A stretch of 64,000 nucleotides of DNA from Parietaria judaica (lineage: Eukaryota > Streptophyta > Magnoliopsida > Rosales > Urticaceae): NCBI GenBank assembly GCA_954871525.1, contig OX940870.1, positions 15,221,501-15,285,500 on the forward strand. Direction: 5' to 3'. The notes beneath the pieces were generated by a model that saw nothing but the letters and a program-made list of their open reading frames with translations, had not been told where the DNA came from and made no database searches. Position numbers and translations under genes: made by a program. Each line of letters opens with the position of its first letter. Within the stretch, counting starts at the first letter, position 1. Shown piece after piece: positions 11,646 through 21,911 of this stretch.

Positions 11646-12676
11646 TTTTGGTGCTAGTGGGAGTGGGTCATCGAAATCAATCATATGAATAATGCCTTGC
11701 CATCCCGTTTTTCAAATTCTTCTTTCTACCATCCAGGATGTTGCGACCAAGTAAAAAATGTGCACGTCATCCCGATCTGCGACAAGCATTGCCCAAAACA
11801 AAAGAGCTTAGGTCCATGCATGCCAGAAGTGAGCTTGGAATCAACTAGAGACGAGCATTCACCAAGATCAATTGGGCAACGAGAATAATGAGTAAAGGGC
11901 ACAGTAAAAGAAAAAATATTCCGGGTGGGCGGGTTAGTCTCCAAGCGCCAAGGATACAACACCGTCATCCAATAAGTCATCGGTGAAGACATAAGTCCAA
12001 TGGAGGAAGGGCTAGAGCCGACAATGAGGATTCTTTCCGAGACTCAGCAACAACCAGCTCTAGAAGACATCCAGAGACCGACGCACTCACGAGAAATCGA
12101 TAGATTGGCCTTTAACCGACCTGAGAAATAAGAAGACGTGTTAAATATTCAACCTGTCACACCGCATGAACGTCAGAGCACGCGTGGAAGACGAGGGAGA
12201 CCTCAGAAGCTACTTGAATTTCCACTGTCAAGAAGAAGATCTGCGAAAACACATCAACTGTCGACAAAAAAAAATCTCGTAACCAAAGCTCCCTACAGTT
12301 TTAAGACAACGAAAAGACAAATATGTATGAGAGACCTCATCACCGGCAAAGCTTCCTGATACGCTAGGCAGTAAGGATTAAGATCGCCATCATGATACCA
12401 TCCCCGACGACAACCTCGACAAGAAACACCAGATTAAGAGATGTGTTCCACACACTGGAAATAAAGATCCAAGATCTTCTAGTGGCCAAATATGCGAGCC
12501 TAGCCATCTGAAACGTAGTCGAAGGAACAATGTTCCTTCTTTCCGACCACCTTCTCGCAGAAGACATTTTCGCAGACCTCCGCTTCTTGACGAATATCTT
12601 TTACGATGTACTACCGACCCCATGTACGACCTTGTATAACAAAAATTGTCGATGCAAGTGAAGAAATGTTAAGTTT
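11646..12676 (+). mobile_element. Internal 5' remnant of the Tat-like element
   Basis: It follows the LTR end and primer-like site at 11646 and continues to the LTR inserted at 12677. Several short open frames exist on both strands, but none has a recognisable gag or pol motif. I regard it as decayed leader or gag sequence by position only. Confidence 0.4.
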
Positions 12677-13709
12677 GTTGGACATTTTTCTTTAAACAAA
12701 TTGATTTTACCCATTTGTAAAAGTAATTATTTTACTGTTGAATAAATATTTTTCTTATTTTGTTAATCTTATTATAATTTTTTATGAGTAAAATATAATG
12801 TTTCATACATAGTTCATAATGGAATGCAATTATGTTATTATCATCACATCCGAGTCAATGCGAAGAATAATTGATAAATCATAATATATGAACTTTAGAT
12901 GTCCGTGACTTAATTAACTCGATAGGATCACATTAATTCTATAAAATCATTAATGTGACTAACTGGTAAAATCCTATTCTAGATGTAAGTGTGTGTCACA
13001 CTTAATAGAATGAATTAGGTATAAGAAGCTTCATATTAGACAGAACCTGACTAAATTATGGAAGTTAGTCATATAAAACAATCATTGATAACTTGGAAAG
13101 ATGATCAAATGGATATTGGATCTAAAATCTGAGTAAACTTTAGCCTAGACTATTGAAATTATTGTTCTTGGATTTAACAATTAAAGAACAAAAATAATGT
13201 TGTTCCCAATGCTGTTATTTTGGGTACATGATAGTCAGCATCTAAGGGTAGCTTGATTACAGATATGGAAATCACAAAACTTTCTTGAGAGACACGATGA
13301 TTCTCTTAATTGTCGATCCTGAGAATTAAGATGACTCATGTGCAACTTATATATTATAATCATGAATGAGTCACTTATAATACCACCGACCGAGTTAGTG
13401 ATGAAAATGCCATAAGGGGCAATACGGTAAAAACCACCTTCTTGTGTGTGAATCATCAAGTGAAATATCAATAATAAGAATTTGATTGTATCAATGTACA
13501 CCTTGCTAGGAAGGGAGTAATATATACCATGTCATTAAAGAGTGCAAGATCAGGTTGATTGTAGAATAACACCAGGGTTAATGAACATCTAGTAGTTTGT
13601 TGGAACTTAAGTTAAATGGGTCTATGGTCCCAATGATAGGTCCGGAGAAGACAAAACATACATGATAAAATATGTTTAATGTTTAAAAATATGATAGGAT
13701 AATAATTAT
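12677..13709 (+). mobile_element. 5' part of a long LTR, same family as 34061-36812
   Basis: It begins TGTTGGACAT, as does the minus-strand start of the solo LTR at 36812. Its reverse complement can be followed against about 35830-36812 in collinear blocks, including the region around GGGACCATAGACCC and the LTR start with TTTAAAC. It stops at 13709 where a CACTA-type terminus begins. Only the U3 side is present. Confidence 0.75.
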
Positions 13710-13970
13710 CACTGGTACAAATATGTGATTCAAACATTGTTTAAAAGAGTCCTCTAAACATTTCAGCACAGTTCTAAAACGTGGTGGGTAGACCAATGGC
13801 ATAATGTGAAGACACATTTGAGAGAAGTTTTGAAACGTTGTTGAAATTCAAGTCTCTTTGCGGCAAGCTTAAAGTGTGTCTCCACGTGGGACTATACACA
13901 AAGTTTCAGAAGTATGGTGGAATCTAAAAAAATGTTGTTATGAATATTAAATATATCAATTAATAATCAA

Positions 13971-14348
13971 CAATTAAATCTTCACGAACAAGAAATCATG
14001 CATACCTTGTTTTAGTTCTTAAGCAAGAAAGAACAATGCAACTGAGAACAAATACTACCTTTTCTCCTGAGCTTCAAAGACAATAAAAAATGAACTTTAA
14101 TATTCCAACCAAGAGTATTCAACAATTCAATCTTCACGAACAAGAAACGTTCATTCCTTGTTTTAGTTCTTAAGCAAGAAACAACAATGAAATTGAGAAC
14201 AAATGCTACATTTTCTCGCAAGCTTCAAAGACCACTAAAATAAACATTAAAATTCCAACCAAGGGTATTCCACAATTAAATCTTCACGAACAAGAAAACA
14301 TGCATACCTTGTTTTTGTTCTTAAGCAAGAAACAACAATGCACCCGAG

Positions 14349-14350
<2 letters not shown>
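13971..14350. repeat. Tandem repeat, about 150-bp unit, 2.5 copies
   Basis: Units start at 13971, 14123 and 14273, each with CAATTNAATCTTCACGAACA, followed by the same CTTGTTTTAGTTCTTAAGCA block. The spacing is 152 and 150 bases. The third copy runs into the (AG)n tract. Confidence 0.9.

Positions 14351-14351
<1 letters not shown>

Positions 14352-14399
<48 letters not shown>
14352..14399. repeat. (AG)n microsatellite
   Basis: About 24 uninterrupted AG dinucleotides at the end of the third tandem-repeat unit. Confidence 0.97.
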
Positions 14400-14400
<1 letters not shown>

Positions 14401-15021
14401 GGCGGCGGCGACGATACAACGTCTCTGAACGACAACAACGGGTCTGGTGTTAGTTTCAGTGGTGGAGCTCAAAAATGGTGGCGAGTGAAGAGCTGAGAGA
14501 GAAAAGAAAGCGACAATGAAAATCAAAATGCTGAAATGAAGGGAAGAAACAAAATGTATGTGTGAAATATAGGGTTGCCGCGGATTTTGTTTATAAGGCC
14601 GAGGCACATCACACATGGAAAGTTAAGCCCGACGACGTTTTAAATCTTGGCCGCTGCGGTAATTTAAGAAGAAAACAAAAGAAAATCGGAGAGCTCGTTC
14701 AGTACTATCTCTCTCTCAGATTCGCGGCTTCGTTAAAATTGCATCGTTGCTTTTTGATATACCACGGCCTTTATGCAAGAAGCTGCAACAAGTTAATTAG
14801 AAGAAAATAAGAATAACTATATGACCCATTGATTGTGGTTCCAAATTTTATTTAAGCCGCGGTTCCATATTCTAAGGCGTGGTTGTGGTGATGAAATATC
14901 CCTTTTTTCCATTAATAGTTTCTAAGAATTCTCATAAAAATTATCTAACTTCGTTTTCATTTTCTCAAAATAAATTTCTCAGATTTGTGTCTGTAAATAA
15001 TTGAAATACGTATATTAAAAA

Positions 15022-15252
15022 GAGAAATTGCTCTAAATAGCCAAATTGAAACATAAGATTTGCAAAATAGCCAAACTTTGGTTAATTTTGTAAACTAGCC
15101 AATTAACCACTTAAACTAGCCAAAATTAACCAAAATTAACAATCTAATTGGTGTTCTGTTTAAGTGGTTAATTGACTAGTTTACAAAATTAATCAAAATT
15201 TGGCTATTTTGCTAAACACACTTTTAAGTTTGGCTATTACCTTAAAGAACCC
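15022..15252. mobile_element. MULE-like MITE, 231 bp
   Basis: The two halves are inverted repeats of about 95 bases, with repeated ATAGCCAAA words and a CCACTTAAAC core. The element is flanked by an exact 9-bp direct repeat TATTAAAAA (15013-15021 and 15253-15261). The termini are GAG.../...CCC. No coding capacity. Confidence 0.85.
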
Positions 15253-15336
15253 TATTAAAAATACCATCAAATGCAACAAAATTTATATTAAATAACAAGA
15301 ATGTCTATCAAAAGAGAGTCTGCATTAAAACACTTA

Positions 15337-15615
15337 TTATTTATCCTCGACACCTTTTTTTATATATTTTTTTACAATATTCTCGACACATGTTGACTCT
15401 ATACATTGACGGCCTAAAATAGATTCATCATTGTTATGAAAGTTTTCCATGTCTTCAAACGCCGGCAACCCTTTTGAGAACAAGCGAATATTCGTATATG
15501 GGTCTTCATCTTGTTCTTTCAAATCTTCAACATTTCTTAGTTTAAAATGTACTACGAGAGATAATTTCCGATCAGCCGGACCGGTAACGTAAAACACTTG
15601 AACCACTAGCGACAC
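15337..15615 (-). pseudogene. CACTA transposase C-terminal region (DUF4216-like)
   Basis: The 92-codon frame begins MSLVVQVFYVTGPADRKLSLVVHFKLRNVEDLKE, which resembles the VxQVFYVxDP...W.VV...PR motif of the C-terminal domain in En/Spm (CACTA) transposase-type proteins. It lies downstream on the minus strand of the DUF4218-like segment, in the expected order. Intervening sequence is degraded and no continuous frame joins the two. Confidence 0.65.
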
Positions 15616-15947
15616 TAATATGAATGATTCGCTGGCATATCCGAGCCATCAAAAGTCAAAAACCATAATCCCTTTATTGTCAAATTTTACATGGTTATGT
15701 TTTTGCCGATTTGCAGTTAAATAATGTTACTCCGAAGCTACAGTAGTTAAATTTCCAATTATCATGTACATAATCGTAGTACTTCATAATTCCCTGTACG
15801 AGATTCTAATCCTTCGACGACGCAACATACATGCAATCCGCACCTTATGTTACACCACTATTTTGAACATGGTGTTTATCATATCTTTCTTTTGTGTAAA
15901 AAAATGTACCCGTTAACATACCACGACATGTACCTTGTAAAGATTGA

Positions 15948-16291
15948 TTAAGGCCCTCTAGATATCTCCATAAGCGTCTCAGGATGTCCACTTCCAAAAT
16001 TCACACGTTCTTGAGCCATTTTGGAAATGTTCATTACGTGGATCATGATGTCAAAAAATGCGTGTGGAAAGAAATTTTCAAAAGAGCATAGGGTCGTAAC
16101 CAAGTCTTCTTGCATCAGATTAAGATCGTCGGGGTTGGTGATCTTGGAGCAAATTGAGTTGAAGAACTTGCAAACTTTGGATATGGACAATCTAACGCCG
16201 TTTTCCAATAACCCCCGCAATGCAAGAGGAAATATTTGTAGCAAAAACATATGACAATCATGAGTCTTCATTCGAATAAATCTTCAATCCT
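15948..16291 (-). pseudogene. CACTA transposase TNP2/DUF4218-like segment
   Basis: The frame reads MKTHDCHMFLLQIFPLALRG, then LSISKVCKFFNSICSKITNP, then FENFFPHAFFDIMIHVMN. This is the well-known succession at the TNP2-DUF4218 boundary of plant CACTA transposases. Upstream residues equivalent to GLKIYSN are visible up to 16291 with a one-base frame slip. The gene is then cut by a second CACTA terminus at 16292. It is a non-functional fragment. Confidence 0.82.
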
Positions 16292-18200
16292 CACTAGTAC
16301 AAATATGTGATTTGAAGACAGTGTAAAACATTCCTTGAAACCTTTGAGGACAATTTTGAAAAGTGGTTAATAGACGCGTGGTACTTTGGCCGCAAATATT
16401 TACACAGTTTTGAAACGTGGTAGGTAAACAACATTAGCCGCGACTTATTTTATACATTCCGCGTCTTAAATTAATTCAGCATCTCAAAAACGTAGTGGTT
16501 ACCCTTTTTTAACCAAAGGATTGCCTTGGTCTTCATCAACAAAAGCCACGGCTAATGCAACAGTGACATAGTCAAAATAACCGCGGCTTCGTTTATGATC
16601 AAATCACGATATACAAACAATAAACGTAAGATATTTCAGGTCTTATAACTACGGCGTGTTGTTAAACTACAAGCCGCAATGGAGATGTTGGAATACTTGG
16701 TTTAAGCCGCAGTTTGTTTCGGTAATAAAACATCTCGCTAACACTTATAAATTGAGTTTTTTTGTTAGATATACAGCGGTGCCAGTGGAAATTAGCCTTT
16801 ATTTTATTTTTAAATAGGCCGCGGATTTTGTCGAATGAGCCGTGTTATGTACAAAAACTTATCCATATTATTTATTTCAGCTGTGTTATTTATTTATAAA
16901 TAGTTGTGGCCTTGTTGATATTACGCCTAGGCTTTATATTAATGTGAGTTGGCTCGTTTGGCATGTTGGAACACCGTGTCGCGGTTAGTTTAAAATTATA
17001 TCCATTTATTTATTGTCGTGCCGCGCTCATCTTTATTACAGTACCGTCCCAGAAGGTATCCAAGCGCGCCTGGTAGCCTCCCGCGCGCCCAGGAGCTCTC
17101 CCAAGCAGTGGAAATCCCCCCAAAGCGCTCGGTTTCCCCCTCGCGCGCACGCGGAGCGCCCAAACTAGTTTTACATCGCTAATTACGCTAACTGGCCTAT
17201 ATATTCAAAAATTATAAACAAGCCCAAAACAAACACCATTACTAAATTATACATGTACATATAACTCAGTTCTTAACATACAAAACAATTCACTATTCAA
17301 TACAAATAATTAGTTAAATATGCCTTAAAAAGTACTTAAATACACCTTCACAAAAAAAAAAGTTTGCTACATATAACTCGCTAATTCAATTCTAAGATCA
17401 TCAATATCTTTGGTATAATGATAGGTTTTTGCCAATACCTTTTGTATATGTGTCTTGCATATATAATTAATATTGTATAACAATTTAATTAACGCACATG
17501 TACTCTTTGAGGTCCTCGCGTTGTCACGCGGTGGCGATAGACTTTTTCGTGGTTGCGATGCGCTCCTAATTATTTAACAACCATGCATACATAATATTAA
17601 TGAAACAAATTGTAAAAATAATTAATATCGTATAATAATTTAATTAATGCACTGGTACGCTTTTAGGTCCTCGCATTGTCGAGTGGTGGTGATAGACTTT
17701 GTCGTGGTTGGAACATTCCTAATTATTTAACAACCATGCATACATAATATTAATTAAAAAAATTAAACACAATTAATATTATATAACAATTTAATTAACG
17801 CACCGACACTCTTTGAGGTCGTCGGATTTTCGCGCTTTGGCCGATATTTTGTCATGTGCTTATCGATATTTTAAATTTAATTTATAATATCGATATCTAC
17901 AAAGGAAACGATGTCCCGAGAAATCAAAAATGATTTTCTAAAACCATCTTGAGTCAAAAGGATCACATGAAGAAAGGAGGGACACAGGTGATACCTCAAA
18001 ATTGACTGGTACATGTTGGTGAGAACAGGGAGAGTCCTCGATATCTTTGAGATATTCTCAAACGTACAGGCACTAGTTGCGAGAACTGACAGTACTTGAT
18101 AGACTCAACTCTATGAAATATTTACATGGGCTCAACCCTCTCGTAATAAGGAGACACTAGAATCTTTAGAGACTCATGAAAGATTTTTCAATGTTTGAGA
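16292..18200. mobile_element. Second CACTA-type element remnant
   Basis: It starts CACTAGTACAAATATGTG directly inside the TNP2 coding remnant and is followed by CACTA-like subterminal words (CCGCGGC, CGTGGTAGG) repeated through about 17000. A GC-rich stretch with GCGCGCC words (17050-17165) and a 155-bp tandem repeat (17465-17850) follow. The far inverted terminus was not found; the right limit is a guess. No gene was seen in this interval. Confidence 0.5.
17465..17850. repeat. Tandem repeat, about 153-bp unit, 2.5 copies
   Basis: Units begin near 17465, 17620 and 17771 with AATTAATATTGTATAACAA and include a GC-rich core (AGGTCCTCGC...GGTGGCGATAGACTTT) and CAACCATGCATACATAATAT. The third copy is partial and diverged. 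Confidence 0.85.
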
Positions 18201-18617
18201 AAACCCACGAGTCCACTCAGTGGCTGATCTAGGATTTTCGGATAGGGGGGGCGATTATATTTTTTTCAATAACATACAAATATAAGGTTTTTTTTTTCAA
18301 TATTACGATTTACAACAGTTATTATCGTGACTTTCTAGCATCATATATGTACATATACGAATAAATTATTTTCATTTGCTTTTATATCATCCACTACACT
18401 ATTTAAGAATATGCAAACAGAAAGTCAGCCAAAAATTTTATTTCACGAATTTCACAAAAATTTTATGGATTTTTTTATTTAATATTATTACTTATCACTA
18501 TAAACATAAAAAATTATATTAAATGTATTTTATAGTGAATATACAAAAAATTATTAAGACATTGATTATCTTTAATATCTTCAATTACATAATTATATGA
18601 ATCCATAATTCATAATA

Positions 18618-19729
18618 GGGAAAATTGCGGCAAAAATACCCAACCTTTAGTCAAACTGCCTCCCGGGTACCCAACCTTTAAAACTGGCGGCAAAAATACC
18701 CAACCTCCGTTGACCGTGACTTTGGCATGAAAACGTTAATTTTTCCGTTAAAATTCATCATGTGGCCGTTAGCGGCAAAAATACCCAACCTTTTTTTTTG
18801 AAAAAATTAATTTTTAATTTTTTTAATTTATTTTTTTCTTTTTCTTTTATTGATTAGTGATAATTACTTGAATTCCAAATACATGGAATGACACAAAATT
18901 TAGTCAAAACATCTATTGATTTCTTAATGTGCTTGTATAAGGTACATTTGGTGATAAAAATCTTATTATTATGAGAAATTTTAAACATAATGTTACGGGT
19001 ATTTTAAGTAATTGAACATGGTTTTGATAATAGATATCCAGATTTTTGGATATTTGGATTTCCGGATCCGGATACGGGTAGAGATATTTGGACACCCGGA
19101 TCCGGATACGGGTAGTTCAAAAAAATCGGATAACCGCTCTGGTTACAGTCCTAATTACCCTTTTAATTGGTAATTGACCGTTTTAGATCGAATTAATACA
19201 ATCAATTATTGTCTCTGTATTGAAAAAAAATGGCTTAAGAATATATGCCAGTAAAAGAAATATTATCAATAATCAATATGCTTGATTAGTAATCCGGATA
19301 CTCGGAAAACCAGATACCTATTTTCAAAACCCTGTTCAATTACTTAAAATAACCGTAACATTATGTTTAAAATCTCTCATAGTAATAAGATCTTTATCAC
19401 CAAATGTAGCTTATACAAGCACATTAAGAAATCAATAGATGTTTTTACTAACTTTTGTGTTATGCCATGTATTTGGAATTCAAGTAATTATCACTAATCA
19501 AGTAAAGAAAAAATAAATAAACTTTTTTAAAAAATTTAAAAAATTAATTTTTAAAAGGTTGGGTATTTTTGCCGCTAACGGCCACATGAGTGTTGTTAAC
19601 GGAAAAATTAACGTTTTCATTCCAAAGTCACGGTCAACGCAGGTTGGGTATTTTTGCCGCCAGTTTTAAAGGTTGGGTACCCAAGAGGAAGTTTGACCAA
19701 AGGTTAGGTATTTTTGCCGTAATTTTCCC
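18618..19729. mobile_element. MULE-type element with TIRs of 400 bp or more
   Basis: Both ends carry repeated GGCAAAAATACCCAACC words in inverted orientation. The inverted similarity continues for over 400 bases from each end, up to about 19030 on the left and from about 19295 on the right. The element has GGG...CCC termini and an exact 9-bp target duplication TTCATAATA (18609-18617 and 19730-19738). It has no transposase. The inner end of the TIRs carries hAT-like GGATCCGGATACGGG repeats. Confidence 0.9.
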
Positions 19730-19738
19730 TTCATAATA

Positions 19739-20834
19739 TATCAAGTTTTATTAATTTTGTGTGTAATAACCTAAGAATACAAGGGCAATGCCGTAAATTT
19801 AAAAACTACTATTAAAAAGCTGCCATGCCTTTTGTAATAACCACAAGAATCAAGGGTAAAATAATAATATTAGTGTTATAATCCTTTCATCTTCCTCGAT
19901 GTGATAAGACAATGAAACTGTTTGAAGTTTGAAGCTCCGTCGGAGTTACGGAGCACGGCATCAATGGCGAACGCGAACAAAGAAAGATTTAGCTTGTAGA
20001 AAATGCTAGAAGATATAGGGGGCCCGAAAGGACTAGTTAAGGCTATAATAGGATCACCAAAACGGCCCGGAAGTGCGAACTCGACTGATATCGGAAAATC
20101 AAGGGGGGGCCATGGCTACCCTACTGTTGGCCGTGGATCTGCCACCGAGTCCACTACCTCGGGAGTTATATGTTTTGAAGTCAGTCAAACACATTCTGTA
20201 ACTAGAAGGTTATAAAAGCTGATTTTGGATATATAACGAACTTTGTAGAATAGAATGAACTTTCAAGAAAACAATCGTCTGTTATAAATCATTTGGCAAA
20301 TGCACTGAGGGACTGCTGTAGGATAAAATGTATAATGAAATTTGTGGCCACAGACAATGTAGAATTTGTTCTCTATTGGTAGTTCAATATCATTATCCCT
20401 AAACAAGAAAGGGGAAGCTGACATAATAGATGTGCAAAACTATGGTATGTGTCTTCTTCCAAGCAGCAAAGATGTTGAAGAAATAATTCATCAAGTAAAG
20501 TTAATAATTAACCAACTGGTTAAGTGAACTCTTAATTAAGGATCAAAATTTTAGTAGATTCAGGGACTCTATGTCCTGCTAGATACCGCTCGTTTCTTGT
20601 TGACTTTGAATCTTTGGCCAACACTACAAAATCTTAAGGAGCCACACCGAACTCAAGGCGAGGAAATGGAGTACGACAACGAAGATGCAATAAAAAAAGT
20701 TTTTAAATTGCATCGACGAAGCACATGCATATTTGATCTAGGCGATTAATGGGAGATATCCAATCCCGTCATCACCAGTTATCTTATTTGCGCATGAGCT
20801 TACAGGGGCGATATCCAATCCTGATACATTCGTG
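19739..20834. other. No recognisable gene; possible retrotransposon 3' internal remnant
   Basis: The stretch ends with a polypurine tract (AAGTGGGAGA, 20836-20845) directly before an LTR, so part of it is probably the internal end of a plus-strand copia-type element. Short open frames, such as 20003-20215, show no domain. Confidence 0.45.
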
Positions 20835-20846
20835 CAAGTGGGAGAT

Positions 20847-21476
20847 TGTAGGAAATGTCTGAATCGGGATTTAGGTCCATTGGGCTTTTCGGGTCCGAAC
20901 CGACTATGATAAAGGGTAACAGGCCCACTTGGAGCCCGAGTCATTGTTATGAATAGGTAATTATTAATTAATTAATTAATTAATGACCTAATGGGCTTGG
21001 TTATCCCTTAGGTCATTTGACACGTGGTTTATAAATACCACACTTAAGCTCATAATTGAGGAGACTTGACAAGCCTAAACCTAACCCTAGAGAGCAAAAA
21101 TGTAGCATCCCGTCTAGCTAACCATAGGTGTACGTTTTCTCCTCCCGGTGCTTCTTTCGGTTCATCGTCCAATCGCGGTGCATGATCTAGCAGTCCAAAT
21201 ATCCGATTTCCAGTAATTCGACGTTCCCGCTGAGACGTGGTGGACAAGATAGAAGTTCAGCACTCGTGGAACTACGATCCGCATAACGCAGCATTGATCG
21301 CACGAAGCCAGAGGAGAAATCGGCCAGAAAAGCACCAGTTGGCAAAAGTACCAAAAGTATGATAATGTATAAAAACCGAGCGATTTTGATTATCGTATTT
21401 AATCTAGATCATTAGTTCGATGATATCCCGTGATTTCTGCCTCGGGATTGAGAAAAGTCATCAAGAAATTCCAACA
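20847..21476 (+). mobile_element. LTR of a copia-type retrotransposon
   Basis: It starts TGTAGGAAATG after a polypurine tract CAAGTGGGAGAT and ends ...AAATTCCAACA, giving a 630-bp TG..CA unit. The near-inverted ends (TGTAGGAA / TTCCAACA), the preceding purine tract and a TATA-like TTTATAAATACC at about 21030 support a 3' LTR in plus sense. An (AATT)n run lies at about 20958-20982. No matching 5' LTR was seen. Confidence 0.75.
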
Positions 21477-21911
21477 CTGTAAATGGGATGGATCAAGTTG
21501 AATAGGGCATCACGTATTTTTGTTTAGAAGTTGTTACTTTCTACAATCATATTCTCTTTGTATTCATCAATTCGATCAAGGAATAAGAAGTACTTCATTA
21601 TCAATATTCTTTGGTCTTTACTCATACATCTATATATTTACGTATATTCAAGTTGTCTCGCAAATCGTCTCGTCACAAAGTGGATTTATCTCGAATTATT
21701 GAGACCCAATAGTGAATCAAAGTATATCAAAATCATAGTATATGGAAATGCTATCACTTCGTGGGAGTTGGCGGTGAACATTCACGTCAACACCTAGCTA
21801 TGGTATCTCATGCACAGCAACACAGATTTGTACATGTATATTAACACGATCTCCACTGAAAAAAATTGGCAGTACACGGTAGCGAAGACACTACGTGAAC
21901 GTGACGCGATC

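Larger units (their letters stand above)
13710..14950. mobile_element. CACTA-type transposon terminus and subterminal region
   Basis: It starts CACTGGTACAAATATGTG, close to the terminus at 16292, and is followed by scattered GCCGCGG/CGTGGT words of the kind found in CACTA subterminal regions (for example at 14575 and 14855). It contains two kinds of tandem repeat listed separately. The opposite inverted terminus and the 3-bp target duplication could not be identified, so the limits are approximate. Confidence 0.55.
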
